DNA of 31,633 nucleotides from a virus (IMGVR_UViG_3300026551_000006:1-31633), one strand, 5' to 3'; shown: positions 1 through 6,600, counted from the stretch's first letter. Translations and numbers: made by a program. The notes: a model not told the origin generated them from the letters alone.

Positions 1-153
1 GTAAACCGCTTGGCCCGAGTTGGTGTGATTGACGATCGGGCGGCGCATGAGTTCGACTGGTTTCTGGCAACCATGATCAGAAACGAAATCCTCGCCGGAA
101 TTAGTTTTGACCATTTTAGCTTTGATCACGGTCGATTCGTAAGTGTCGCCGTG
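1..153 (-). pseudogene. Continuation of the methyltransferase frame beyond an in-frame amber codon
   Basis: The 51 codons after the TAG at 154-156 stay open in the same frame to the window edge. They read like the normal C-terminal part of a ParB-type DNA methyltransferase, beginning HGDTYESTV and containing QKPVELMRRPIVNHT. In this family a tryptophan usually follows the KTAN stretch, so TGG to TAG is the simplest explanation. The SAM-binding FxGxG motif, which comes last in this circular order, would lie just off the left edge. Without readthrough this segment is untranslated. Confidence 0.75.
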
Positions 154-1053
154 CTAATTGGCCGTTTTGCCTTTTTGGACCGCGTAGCAACAGGGTTCAT
201 GCTGATAGCTGTAGTGACCTCGCGAAAGCGCGGCATGTTCCTTAACCCAAATCAAAGTAGCGCGTATTTGATAACCTAATTTTTCAATCCCTTGCATTAC
301 CTTCAAGGAAAGCCCACCAGGAGCATGCCAGACATAAATCACTGGCACCATCACGATCTTAAATGAATCGGACCAGTCGAATTTAGAATCACCATCTGCT
401 CCCTGACTCATATATTCAGTTCGCTTGACTCCAAATGGAGTAGCTTCACGCCATTTAGGATCGTACTCCACGCCATAGGGCGGATCAGTTACGAGCACGC
501 TGGGCGTGACGCCAGAAAACAGCCGCGCGACATCCGCAGCATTGCAGGCGTCGGCGCAAATCAGCCGATGCGGGCCCAGCGCCCAGATTTCGCCGAGCTT
601 TGACACCGCGACCTTTTCGAGTGGCGGCGTATCGTCCTCGCCTTCACGTGGTCCGTTGAGTCCGAGGATATCATCGAGCTCGTCCTGATCGAACCCGGTC
701 AGGCTCAAATCAAAATCCAGGTCGGCTAGCTCGAGCTTTAACGCTTCAAAGTTCCAGTCGCTATCCAAGGTGAGCCGGTTATCGGCGAGGCGATACGCGC
801 GTTTCTGGGCGCTCGAGAGGCCCGACAGGCGTAAGCATGGCACCTGGGCCATGTTGAGCGCCCTGGCAGCCAACAGGCGGCCGTGTCCGGCCAATAAGGC
901 GCCCTGCTCGTCGACCAAAATGGGCACAGTCCAGCCGAACTCTTTAATTGAAGCCGAAATCTTAGCGATATTGGCCTCGGAATGGACCCGAGCGTTACGC
1001 GGGTAAGGCGTTATTGAATCGATGGGCAGCAGTTCAACGGTTTGTTTTTTCAT
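154..1053 (-). CDS. ParB-domain DNA methyltransferase (N4/N6 type), truncated by an amber codon
   Basis: This should be a DNA base methyltransferase fused to an N-terminal ParB/sulfiredoxin-like domain. Residues about 1-130 carry the ParB-like fold with GHGR at 56-59, and the catalytic DPPY is at 190-193 followed by GVEYDP. The frame ends at TAG after KGKTAN, where homologues continue, so the product lacks its SAM-binding end. I chose the ATG at 1053 because it directly precedes the ParB domain. The frame is also open upstream to 1146, which would add a 31-residue hydrophobic leader unusual for a cytoplasmic enzyme. Neither start has a clear ribosome binding site. Phages use such enzymes to modify their DNA against restriction. 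As written it is probably inactive. Confidence 0.85.
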   Translation of the reverse strand: MKKQTVELLPIDSITPYPRNARVHSEANIAKISASIKEFGWTVPILVDEQGALLAGHGRLLAARALNMAQVPCLRLSGLSSAQKRAYRLADNRLTLDSDWNFEALKLELADLDFDLSLTGFDQDELDDILGLNGPREGEDDTPPLEKVAVSKLGEIWALGPHRLICADACNAADVARLFSGVTPSVLVTDPPYGVEYDPKWREATPFGVKRTEYMSQGADGDSKFDWSDSFKIVMVPVIYVWHAPGGLSLKVMQGIEKLGYQIRATLIWVKEHAALSRGHYSYQHEPCCYAVQKGKTAN

Positions 1054-1154
1054 AGGACACCCAAAAAGGTGCAACAGGATGAAGGTGACTAGGGCCCAGC
1101 AAAAGGCGCCGGCGAGCAGGCAAAGGGCGAGATGTTTCAGGGGCATGTTCTACG

Positions 1155-1190
1155 TGGAACGTTGGCACTGAGTACGAAGTTGGCACGCTA
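1155..1190. promoter_or_regulatory. Two copies of a TTGGCAC motif upstream of the methyltransferase
   Basis: GTTGGCACTGAGTAC is followed about 20 bases later by AGTTGGCAC. A very similar sequence in the opposite orientation (GTATTGAGTGCCAACTT) lies upstream of the replication pair near 2963-2979. Both positions precede leftward genes, so this may be an operator shared by the two transcription units. No binding protein can be assigned. Confidence 0.35.
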
Positions 1191-1261
1191 TTAGCTAACG
1201 GTTTACTGCAATAATGCTAAAATGAATTCTTACAGTTCTTACATTTAATGCACCTTGCTGC

Positions 1262-1320
1262 TACTGCAATATATCCCTTAGGATATTGCAGTTGCAGTAG
1301 CTGGTGCACCTGCAGTTGCA
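1262..1320. repeat. Nested inverted and direct repeats between replication ATPase and methyltransferase
   Basis: The segment holds a hairpin with arms TGCAATAT and ATATTGCA, followed by two copies of TGCAGTTGCAG about 23 bases apart. It lies immediately downstream of the replication ATPase stop codon. It has no run of T after the stem, so it is not an ordinary intrinsic terminator. An iteron-like origin element or a protein-binding array is possible but unproven. Confidence 0.4.
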
Positions 1321-1325
1321 GCGAT

Positions 1326-2363
1326 TTATTTCTGCACCTTGACGTTCCATCGGTCGTTGAGTTTGGACTTAAAAACCCGGTTGGCTTTCTTGAGTGCGCC
1401 TAATTTGAGAAAAAAAGTTCGCTCTTTCCATCCGAACTCTTCAGCGGCCTTTTCTTGCAATTCTTTGGTTGAAAACTCGTCGTCATTTTCCCGGATCAAT
1501 TCGAATAGATCCTCAGGATCGAAAACCTGGTGGCGTCCGCGGATCTTTTTGATTTTCGCCGGATCCAGGTCAGTTCGCACCATGATCGGCGCCTCCCATC
1601 GCACGACAAAGGAATCGATTGGCGGGTGGTCCCGGATAATGAAATCCAGCGTAAAGGCCAGGTTCTCCTCGTGCTTGGTCAAAGTGATGACGTCGTCGGC
1701 ATCCCGAACGATCGTGCCAGCACCGCTGATCCGGTCCTCGGGTTCCTTCGATGCCTGGTTACCCTTAGAGAAATGAATGCCGAAAGCGCTCGTGATATCG
1801 CGCTTATTGACCTCGTCAAAGCTGCGCAGGACGGCACCCATGTGCGTCTGGCTGTTTTCATCCTCAAGCTGTGAGAGCAGCCGATAGAACGGATCGATAA
1901 AAATAATATCGATACCCAGATCGTTACAGCGCCGGAGCAACTCGGTTACCAATTGTTCCCTGGAGAAGGCGAAGTCGCGCAGATTCCAGATAAAAAAACT
2001 CGATTCGGCCAGTGAGATATCACGAACGCGGCGAATTTCGGCCAGTCGGCGTTGCATGTAATATTCTTTGAGCTCGAGGTTTACATACAGGACTCGAGCC
2101 CGGTGTGTCTCGAATCCAAGCCAAGGCGCACCGGCGGCCAGCGACACGGCCAGATCACACTGGAGCCAAGTTTTAAAGGTTTTCGAGCCGCCTCCAAACA
2201 GGATTCGTGAACCGCAATCCAGGAGATTGGTGATGAGCGGCTTGGGCTTAGCCATTGGCAACTTGGCAAACGCCAGGTACTCGACCGTTGCCGGCCATTC
2301 TGGACCACGAAGTTCATCACCCTGTTGCCGAAAAACATCAAATCGGTCGCCTTTATCCTCCAT
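1326..2363 (-). CDS. RepA/DnaB-like replicative ATPase
   Basis: This 345-residue P-loop ATPase resembles the hexameric RepA-type helicases of plasmids and phages. Walker A is GGGSKTFKT at 57-65 and Walker B is IIFIDP at 153-158. A C-terminal region (about 280-340) looks like a winged helix. It should unwind or load at the phage origin in the cytoplasm. The gene starts just downstream of a DnaB-N-like protein gene ending at 2374, and the two are probably co-transcribed and may act together as a split DnaB. The length fits RepA-like ATPases, while full DnaB proteins are about 450 residues. A Sak4-like or other AAA_25 role cannot be excluded. Confidence 0.8.
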   Translation of the reverse strand: MEDKGDRFDVFRQQGDELRGPEWPATVEYLAFAKLPMAKPKPLITNLLDCGSRILFGGGSKTFKTWLQCDLAVSLAAGAPWLGFETHRARVLYVNLELKEYYMQRRLAEIRRVRDISLAESSFFIWNLRDFAFSREQLVTELLRRCNDLGIDIIFIDPFYRLLSQLEDENSQTHMGAVLRSFDEVNKRDITSAFGIHFSKGNQASKEPEDRISGAGTIVRDADDVITLTKHEENLAFTLDFIIRDHPPIDSFVVRWEAPIMVRTDLDPAKIKKIRGRHQVFDPEDLFELIRENDDEFSTKELQEKAAEEFGWKERTFFLKLGALKKANRVFKSKLNDRWNVKVQK

Positions 2364-2373
2364 GAGATGGCTT

Positions 2374-2943
2374 TCATTTCCGTACGATTTTCACTTCAAT
2401 GACATCTAGAATTTCTTCCGATTTCCAAGCGCTGACCCAGTAGTGGCGCCCAGCAATTTTTGCCTCCCCGGTAAAATCCGGATCACTCGGTTTGCGCTTG
2501 TTTTTGTTCGGCAATAAATGCGCGTGGCCGCCCATAACACGGATAACCGGTTGTGGCGGATCTAGTGCACGATTATGGGCATAGGTCTTGAGCGTCTGGA
2601 GGTAATGTGTAAAGATTTCCTCTTCGGCCTCCGGGCTACTGAACCCGTAGCGATACTCTTCGAAGACGGCGTTTACGCCGAGTAACCCGCCACAGTCCTC
2701 AAAGTGACCGAGCTCGCGCAAGACCTGCACAACGCTGGCAAAGTCGCTTAGCCCCAGCTCGCGGTAAGCCAGGTCGATCGCTTCGAGGATAAAGCGCAGC
2801 TCTGGCCTCGTGATATGGATTTGCGGGTCGAGCTCGCGATAAACTACGGCAACCCGGTGCGGTGCCTGGAAACAGAGCGCTACCAGGGCCTGCTCGATCT
2901 CGGGCGCAAAGATAAAGGTTGGCGGCGCGGCTTCATCGTTCAC
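2374..2943 (-). CDS. DnaB N-terminal-domain-like replication accessory protein
   Basis: Residues about 12-95 follow the pattern of the DnaB N-terminal domain: a helix with an EQALVALCF core, then VYRELDP, RFILEAIDLAYRE, and L..LGHFEDCGGLLGVN. The helicase motor is absent from this 189-residue protein. About 45 C-terminal residues (DPDFTGEAKIAGRHYWVSAW) resemble a small beta domain seen in uncharacterised phage proteins. The helicase-like ATPase is the next gene, 10 bases downstream. I infer a helicase-loader or primase-interaction role. It is probably the first gene of its operon, because about 550 bases without a protein gene lie upstream. Confidence 0.6.
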   Translation of the reverse strand: MNDEAAPPTFIFAPEIEQALVALCFQAPHRVAVVYRELDPQIHITRPELRFILEAIDLAYRELGLSDFASVVQVLRELGHFEDCGGLLGVNAVFEEYRYGFSSPEAEEEIFTHYLQTLKTYAHNRALDPPQPVIRVMGGHAHLLPNKNKRKPSDPDFTGEAKIAGRHYWVSAWKSEEILDVIEVKIVRK

Positions 2944-2967
2944 GGTCGGCGCCTCTGGTTAGTATTG

Positions 2968-2982
2968 AGTGCCAACTTGGCG
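2968..2982. promoter_or_regulatory. Near-palindromic GTGCCAAcTTGGCgC site upstream of the replication pair
   Basis: The site has arms GTGCCAA and TTGGCGC around one central base, with one mismatch from perfect symmetry. It matches the TTGGCAC motifs upstream of the methyltransferase. It lies 25-40 bases upstream of the start at 2943, a typical place for a repressor operator. Confidence 0.4.
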
Positions 2983-2992
2983 CTACATCGAG

Positions 2993-3021
2993 TTGACGCA
3001 TGAGGTTGGCGGTGATAAAAC
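2993..3021 (+). promoter_or_regulatory. Possible rightward sigma-70-like promoter for the hairpin-rich region
   Basis: TTGACG at 2993-2998 matches five of six bases of a -35 box. After a 17-base spacer, TAAAAC at 3016-3021 matches four of six bases of a -10 box. Transcription from here would end at the terminator at 3347-3378 and give an RNA of about 350 bases. The -10 match is poor. Confidence 0.25.
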
Positions 3022-3378
3022 TCTGGGGCGTATTGGGCATTCATAGTTTTCGAGAGGCATGAATGCCGCTTCGCTCGCTACTCCATCAGCACCAAAGGCT
3101 CGGGGATGTAACCTCCCCGGGCCTTTGCGCTTTTGGGGTACGCGCGAAACGGGAGGGAAAAACTTAGCACTCGCTCGCAACCGTAGTCGAGTTTTTTAGC
3201 GGCTTTTTTCCAGCGCCCGCCATGATGCCCTGCCGGAAGCGCGAAACGCGCCAGAATCGGCCCACAGGAACGCCACTGGCCGATTTAGCTTGTGCCCGTG
3301 GCGAAGTTGAGCCACGATTGGCTAATCGTTGCTTAAAACTTGTCGGCCCGCTGCTCTAGTGGCAGCGGGTCTTTTTTT
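3022..3378 (+). ncRNA. Candidate structured non-coding RNA (family not recognised)
   Basis: Consecutive hairpins are visible: GGCATTCAT/ATGAATGCC (3036-3067), AAAGGCTCGGGG/CCCCGGGCCTTT (3094-3126), GCGCG/CGCGC (3239-3251), AATCGGCC/GGCCGATT (3255-3285), CGTGGC/GCCACG (3297-3316) and a final terminator stem. In the 12-bp stem one pair is U.G on the plus strand but would be an A-C mismatch on the minus strand, which favours a plus-strand RNA. GCGCGAAACG occurs twice (3142-3151 and 3239-3248). I do not recognise a tmRNA, RNase P, 6S or riboswitch core. A replication origin built from inverted repeats is the main alternative. Confidence 0.4.
3347..3378 (+). terminator. Intrinsic terminator, plus strand
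   Basis: A perfect 8-bp stem CCCGCTGC/GCAGCGGG with a 7-base loop is followed by TC and seven T. It is directed rightward although all neighbouring genes are on the minus strand, so it implies a rightward transcript ending here. Confidence 0.8.
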
Positions 3379-3380
3379 GC

Positions 3381-3419
3381 CGCAAACAAAACGAAGCCGA
3401 CCCCGGCAGGAATCGGCTC
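3381..3419 (-). terminator. Probable intrinsic terminator of the leftward small-gene operon
   Basis: On the minus strand a stem AGCCGA/TCGGCT with a 12-base loop is followed by a T-rich tail (TTCGTTTTGTTTG). It lies downstream of the last small membrane gene and faces the plus-strand terminator next to it. Confidence 0.5.
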
Positions 3420-3495
3420 CGCTTATGATGAAACATGAACTCTTGCCAAACTAAACTCGGCCAAGCTAAGCGCACGGGAGCGTTTGAGGCAAGCT

Positions 3496-3570
3496 TTACT
3501 TGCGTCGACTGGCCCGAATAGCGCCCCAGAGCAGGAGCGCCAGGATCAGCATCGAGAAGGTGTGCAGCAT
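3496..3570 (-). CDS. 24-residue micro-membrane protein
   Basis: The short frame encodes MLHTFSMLILALLLWGAIR plus a basic tail ending in RRK. It is a single hydrophobic helix followed by positive charges, the usual topology of a small inner-membrane peptide with its C-terminus in the cytoplasm. It follows another micro-membrane gene after 5 bases and is the last gene before a leftward terminator. A role in lysis or membrane modulation is possible but not shown. Short hydrophobic frames can arise by chance, so only position and composition support it. Confidence 0.45.
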   Translation of the reverse strand: MLHTFSMLILALLLWGAIRASRRK

Positions 3571-3575
3571 GACGC

Positions 3576-3731
3576 TTAAGGTTTGGTTGTGAAAAACTTA
3601 ACGACTGTGCCGATTATGCCCCAGATGGCTGCTGCCGCCAAGGCTATGACCATGCACAGGAATTGGAATCCGAGGAGTGCGAGCCCGAGTCCAACGACTA
3701 AAGCGCCTGCAGTTACGAGAAAGCTAAACAT
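3576..3731 (-). CDS. 51-residue small membrane protein
   Basis: The protein is almost wholly hydrophobic, with two likely helices: FLVTAGALVVGLGLALLGF, then a second from about residue 22 to 43, ending in KFFTTKP. It starts 5 bases after the stop of the secreted-protein gene and is followed by another micro-membrane gene. The set (secreted protein and two tiny membrane proteins at an operon end) resembles the layout of phage lysis or superinfection-exclusion genes, but no family is recognised. Confidence 0.55.
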   Translation of the reverse strand: MFSFLVTAGALVVGLGLALLGFQFLCMVIALAAAAIWGIIGTVVKFFTTKP

Positions 3732-3736
3732 AGGCG

Positions 3737-4195
3737 TTATTGACCGAGTTGCGAGACGTGGTGGATGTGGTTGGCTCTCATGTAGGTGGCGATCTGGGTA
3801 ACTTGCGCGTCGCTCGCCTCGTTATAGCCCAAATCGTGCAGGTACATTTTGATCATCGGCTCGCTATCGTAGCGGTCACCGATTTCAGGGACTGGATCGC
3901 CGTCAACCAGTTGATCAACCGCAAGAGTGCGTTGCGTTTCCGCGTTGCGGTCCCCGTTGGCCTTTAACCAATCGTTATACATTGATCTCATATGTGCATC
4001 ACGCGGAATCAGCGCATTTTGGGCCAGTGTTTTAAACCAGGTCTCCAAAGCCGCTTGATCACGAGCTCTCGCAAAAGCCAAAGTACGCGCATCCTCTTCG
4101 GCATGGGTAGAATGGATCATGATTTGCGGATCATCCGCTTTGACGCTTCCCGCGAGTGCGTAGGCACCCAAGGCCAGTAAAAAAAATCGTTTCAT
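3737..4195 (-). CDS. Secreted or periplasmic protein with signal peptide, function unknown
   Basis: The 152-residue product begins MKRFFLLALGAYALAGSVKA, a typical Sec signal peptide with likely cleavage after VKA. The mature part is polar and helix-rich, with SMYNDWLKANGDRNAE, one Cys-free fold and a C-terminal HIHHVSQLGQ. I chose the second of two adjacent ATGs because AGGAG then lies at better spacing. The gene precedes two micro-membrane genes, so an envelope-directed function such as inhibiting superinfection or aiding lysis is a reasonable guess. No muralytic motif is visible. A repeated motif CTCGGTCGTATT lies 11 bases before the start. Confidence 0.7.
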   Translation of the reverse strand: MKRFFLLALGAYALAGSVKADDPQIMIHSTHAEEDARTLAFARARDQAALETWFKTLAQNALIPRDAHMRSMYNDWLKANGDRNAETQRTLAVDQLVDGDPVPEIGDRYDSEPMIKMYLHDLGYNEASDAQVTQIATYMRANHIHHVSQLGQ

Positions 4196-4204
4196 CATGC
4201 TCCT

Positions 4205-4378
4205 CTAATACGACCGAGTAGCGGTAAAATTAAGCCGATTCCGGCCGGCCATCGAGCGGATCGGCAGCTCGGGCTTTAGCCCCGCGTGCTTGAGCCGGTT
4301 GTAGTGCGCGTCACAGAACCCACGCGCTTTGGCCGGACGCAGGCAATCGGCAATGCTGCAGCGTTGCCACCGGCTCAT
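4205..4378 (-). CDS. 57-residue zinc-finger protein
   Basis: The protein has the pattern RCSIADC, then KARGFCDAHYNRLKHAG. This C-x4-C-x8-C-x2-H arrangement is typical of the small treble-clef domain often found next to phage HNH or homing endonucleases. Here it stands alone with a basic tail. Its ATG overlaps the upstream TGA (ATGA at 4375-4378), so translation is probably coupled. DNA or RNA binding is likely, and no catalytic residues are visible. Confidence 0.65.
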   Translation of the reverse strand: MSRWQRCSIADCLRPAKARGFCDAHYNRLKHAGLKPELPIRSMAGRNRLNFTATRSY

Positions 4379-4524
4379 TCGGCCGCATGGCGCAAATCGC
4401 TATGATAAGGACACTGGGGATCGATCAAAGCCCGCATCCAATAGCCATCATCGCAAGTACACCATTGTGGCCGGGCGACCTTGCCTTGCTGCCGTAAAAT
4501 ATGTTCTGGAGTTTCGTCGCTCAT
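4375..4524 (-). CDS. 49-residue cysteine/histidine protein, function unknown
   Basis: The product begins MSDETPEHILRQQGKV and contains WCTCDDGYWMRALIDPQCPYH, a C-x-C...C-x2-H arrangement that could bind one zinc ion. The ATG at 4524 overlaps the upstream stop (ATGA), and its own stop overlaps the next ATG. This supports the short start over the longer open frame that reaches upstream to 4674. No family is recognised. Confidence 0.6.
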   Translation of the reverse strand: MSDETPEHILRQQGKVARPQWCTCDDGYWMRALIDPQCPYHSDLRHAAE

Positions 4525-4700
4525 GCCCGTTCCTTGAGCGGCCGCCCGTCTCCGTCCCGCGCGACCTCCGGCCCACGCAGTAACCGGCGGGTTGCCTTGA
4601 GCAGTTGGTACGTCACGTACAAGAGCCAGCCGAAATAGACCAGCAGGCCGCCTACCACGATGGAAAGCGCGCACACGATAATAAAGACGACATCTTTCAA
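4521..4700 (-). CDS. Small single-pass membrane protein
   Basis: The frame contains one strong membrane segment (FIIVCALSIVVGGLLVYFGW) followed by a basic, cytoplasm-like tail (LLKATRRLLRG). There is no ATG in the plausible region. TTG at 4700, just after the previous gene ends at 4705, gives 59 residues, with AAAGGA directly in front. The frame stays open upstream to 4817, but that part overlaps the preceding gene. The stop overlaps the next ATG, which supports the frame being real. Function unknown. Confidence 0.5.
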   Translation of the reverse strand: MKDVVFIIVCALSIVVGGLLVYFGWLLYVTYQLLKATRRLLRGPEVARDGDGRPLKERA

Positions 4701-4704
4701 TCCT

Positions 4705-5340
4705 TTAAGCGGCCGGCAACAACGCAAGCGCCTCCTGGTGGGATTTTTCCAACGCGCGTAGTGCCACAGGGCCTTCCTCTGCGGCGATCGCGCGAACTGT
4801 AACCAGGCCGCCCTCAATGGATTCGAGGATCTCCTGCCGGTTAGCGGATCGACCTTCCCGGAACCAGAAGGTTTGCTCAGGCGGCCCGAGGCGAAAGAGG
4901 AAGCCGCCCATCTGATCGGGCACCGGCCAGTAGCTTTTGGTCACCCATAGAAGGGTCACGCCGGGGTTGCGATCGAGGCCGAGCCCATCGGGCTCACTGG
5001 TGTCTTCTGGCAGGTCCCGCGTGCGGCGGTGCATCTTTGGCATGGCGAGAAACGGGCACGCCTTGGCGGCAAAGATCGCGCAGTCCTTGTGGCTCGGGGG
5101 TTCGGAGCTGATCCGGTTGAGCGCGCACATCGGCCCGATCACGAAGACTAGGTACTGGCCGAGCTGCTGGCCACAGATCCAGCATTTTCTTTTATGGTAA
5201 GCTTCTTCGCGTTTACCGGGCCCGATGCAGCGAAAATCCGGTTTCCCGTCGACCCAAGCAACAAACCACGGCACGGGCCGATCGTGCTTGTCAATTGGTA
5301 ACTGGGAGATGCGGCCGGGGATCTCAATAACGTCTTTCAT
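4705..5340 (-). CDS. Conserved hypothetical phage protein with putative zinc-binding cysteines
   Basis: This 211-residue cytoplasmic protein has a cysteine-rich centre: KRKCWICGQQLG, IGPMCALNRIS, PPSHKDCAIF and KACPFLAMP. The CxxC, Cys, His-x2-Cys and Cys spacing suggests one or two structural zinc sites. I recall proteins of this type with the same core in phages and bacteria, but with no known function. It heads the small-gene train and is followed by the membrane-protein frame after 4 bases. Confidence 0.6.
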   Translation of the reverse strand: MKDVIEIPGRISQLPIDKHDRPVPWFVAWVDGKPDFRCIGPGKREEAYHKRKCWICGQQLGQYLVFVIGPMCALNRISSEPPSHKDCAIFAAKACPFLAMPKMHRRTRDLPEDTSEPDGLGLDRNPGVTLLWVTKSYWPVPDQMGGFLFRLGPPEQTFWFREGRSANRQEILESIEGGLVTVRAIAAEEGPVALRALEKSHQEALALLPAA

Positions 5341-5356
5341 TGGTTTAGACAGTGGC

Positions 5357-5527
5357 TCAATCTATCGGGTTGGAGTACGGCCCGCTCTTGTCCGCGCAGT
5401 CTTGAGCAGCATTGCGGCGCCGCGTAGGTTTTGGCAAGATCAGCTTGAACCCGCATTTCGGGCAGAACCAGACACCATCTTCGCCCAGCTGGAGTAATGC
5501 GATGCACTCACTTTGCTTTTGGGTCAT
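5357..5527 (-). CDS. 56-residue protein with a zinc-ribbon-like CPKCG knuckle
   Basis: The product starts MTQKQSECIALLQLGEDG and contains WFCPKCGFKL followed by a basic stretch. Only one CxxC knuckle is evident, and another Cys lies near the C-terminus, so metal binding is possible but incomplete. I prefer the ATG at 5527, inside the end of the nuclease gene (20-base overlap), because upstream codons of the open frame lie deep in that gene. Function unknown. Confidence 0.5.
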   Translation of the reverse strand: MTQKQSECIALLQLGEDGVWFCPKCGFKLILPKPTRRRNAAQDCADKSGPYSNPID

Positions 5528-5960
5528 CTGAGAATGCCTCCACGACCTCGACCGCCTTCTCATAGCACTCGAGTATCTTGTAAATCCCGCCCCGGGCTTC
5601 GTGCCGGGCACGCCAGGTTTCCTGTTTAGCCGAGAGTTCACCGCCGAGGCGTTTGAACTCGATCGCTAGGCCTACCCGGCACCCGATGATAAAGTCCGGT
5701 ACACCGAGGTTAGCGGTCGTGCGCCGGTCGGTCCGCGAGTGGCAATAGGCAAATTCGTTTCTATCCAGGTAGCCCAGGAACTTGTTATGTTCTTCGCGTT
5801 CCAGCTCGAGTCCGGCTTTAAGCATGCGCTCGCTCGTAGTGCGCCCGTATCTGCGGCGCTCCTTTGGATCGGCAATTTTGGTTAGCATGTGATCGGGTAG
5901 AATCAAAGAAGATTTTCCCTCTCTGCGCCCGGCCGCCTTCTCGAGCTTTTCTTTACTCAT
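5508..5960 (-). CDS. VRR-NUC domain nuclease
   Basis: The C-terminal half is a VRR-NUC (PD-(D/E)XK superfamily) domain: GVPDF at 86-90, then AIEFK around 99-103 and AKQ at 111-113, giving the D...ExK...Q active-site set. The first 60 residues are basic and helical. The 150-residue size fits stand-alone phage VRR-NUC enzymes, some of which cleave branched DNA such as Holliday junctions. It lies among replication and recombination genes, so resolving replication intermediates is likely. Its start overlaps the stop of the upstream gene (ATGA). Confidence 0.85.
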   Translation of the reverse strand: MSKEKLEKAAGRREGKSSLILPDHMLTKIADPKERRRYGRTTSERMLKAGLELEREEHNKFLGYLDRNEFAYCHSRTDRRTTANLGVPDFIIGCRVGLAIEFKRLGGELSAKQETWRARHEARGGIYKILECYEKAVEVVEAFSDDPKAK

Positions 5961-6244
5961 TTCTTTCGCTCTCGTTTCTCGATTGTTACTTTGAGCGGCA
6001 AATCCGCCTGCGCGGTATCGATTGATTCCTCGACGGAATCCTTGATCCGGTGACTGAAGGAGATTGATGTTTTAACGGTCCGCTCGCTGCCTTCGTAGCT
6101 AAGCGTATGGCTAAAGGCTAATTTGATTTCGTCCTCGCCATCACGGTAGGAATCAATGTCGCTCCAGTGATCCTGGAGCAGGCGGCTAGTTTGCGCGGCG
6201 ATCAGCCCGATTAACTGTTCGTGTTCGGTGGGAGTGGTGGTCAT
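5957..6244 (-). CDS. 95-residue hypothetical protein
   Basis: An acidic N-terminal helix (EQLIGLIAAQTSRLLQDHW) is followed by alternating beta-like segments (IKLAFSHTLSYEG, VKTSISFSHRI) and a basic tail. It overlaps both neighbours by ATGA, so it is part of a translationally coupled chain ahead of the VRR-NUC gene. I recognise no family. Confidence 0.6.
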   Translation of the reverse strand: MTTTPTEHEQLIGLIAAQTSRLLQDHWSDIDSYRDGEDEIKLAFSHTLSYEGSERTVKTSISFSHRIKDSVEESIDTAQADLPLKVTIEKRERKK

Positions 6245-6600
6245 TTCTTTAATTCGAGAGTTGTGATTCGGCTATGCAATTCGCTGCACTGTGAAAATGT
6301 GGTCGTGAACACTATAGAGATAACGAAGGCGACTGCCGCCGCAACAATTCGGTTAAGCCATAATTCCGATTGTTTGTAGTATTTATCTCTGTCCTGCTGT
6401 TCATGCTCCCTTTCCAGATCACTTTTCAGCGAGCGAATCGCGCTCTCAATTTTGCTGCTGATCGCTTGTTCACTAAGCGGCAAAATTGGTTTCAATTCAT
6501 CGCGCAATCTCATTTCACTCAGCTTGATCATGCTGCTGACAAAGCGCTTAGTTGCCGGTTGATCCTCAGCATCCGCCGCCGCTCCGGGTTCCGCACTCAT
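6241..6600 (-). CDS. Coiled-coil protein with C-terminal membrane anchor
   Basis: Residues about 30-80 are strongly charged and helical (coiled coil likely). They are followed by a membrane segment IVAAAVAFVISIVF near residues 86-99 and a short tail. The ATG at 6600 overlaps the stop of the methyltransferase gene (ATGA), which favours it over the longer start at 6609. A tail-anchored coiled-coil protein could tether a complex to the membrane. Function unknown. Confidence 0.65.
   Translation of the reverse strand: MSAEPGAAADAEDQPATKRFVSSMIKLSEMRLRDELKPILPLSEQAISSKIESAIRSLKSDLEREHEQQDRDKYYKQSELWLNRIVAAAVAFVISIVFTTTFSQCSELHSRITTLELKK

Larger units (their letters stand above)
2944..3495. other. 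Intergenic region without a protein gene
   Basis: No convincing protein gene is present. The stretch holds a TTGGCAC operator-like site, a possible rightward promoter, a run of hairpins and two oppositely directed terminators. Open frames here lack codon-usage or family support. It could encode a structured RNA, act as the replication origin, or both. Confidence 0.6.

Noticed and set aside
154-156. TAG reassigned to an amino acid genome-wide
   Set aside because: TAG ends several intact genes, including the SSB right after its conserved DDIPF tail and the zinc-finger gene just before the next ribosome binding site.
2983-3180. 65-codon minus-strand frame in the hairpin-rich region
   Set aside because: Composition is irregular, it spans two strong hairpins, and no start signal or family is seen.
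3022-3378. tmRNA
   Set aside because: The length would fit, but no tRNA-like ends, CCA end or tag reading frame were seen.
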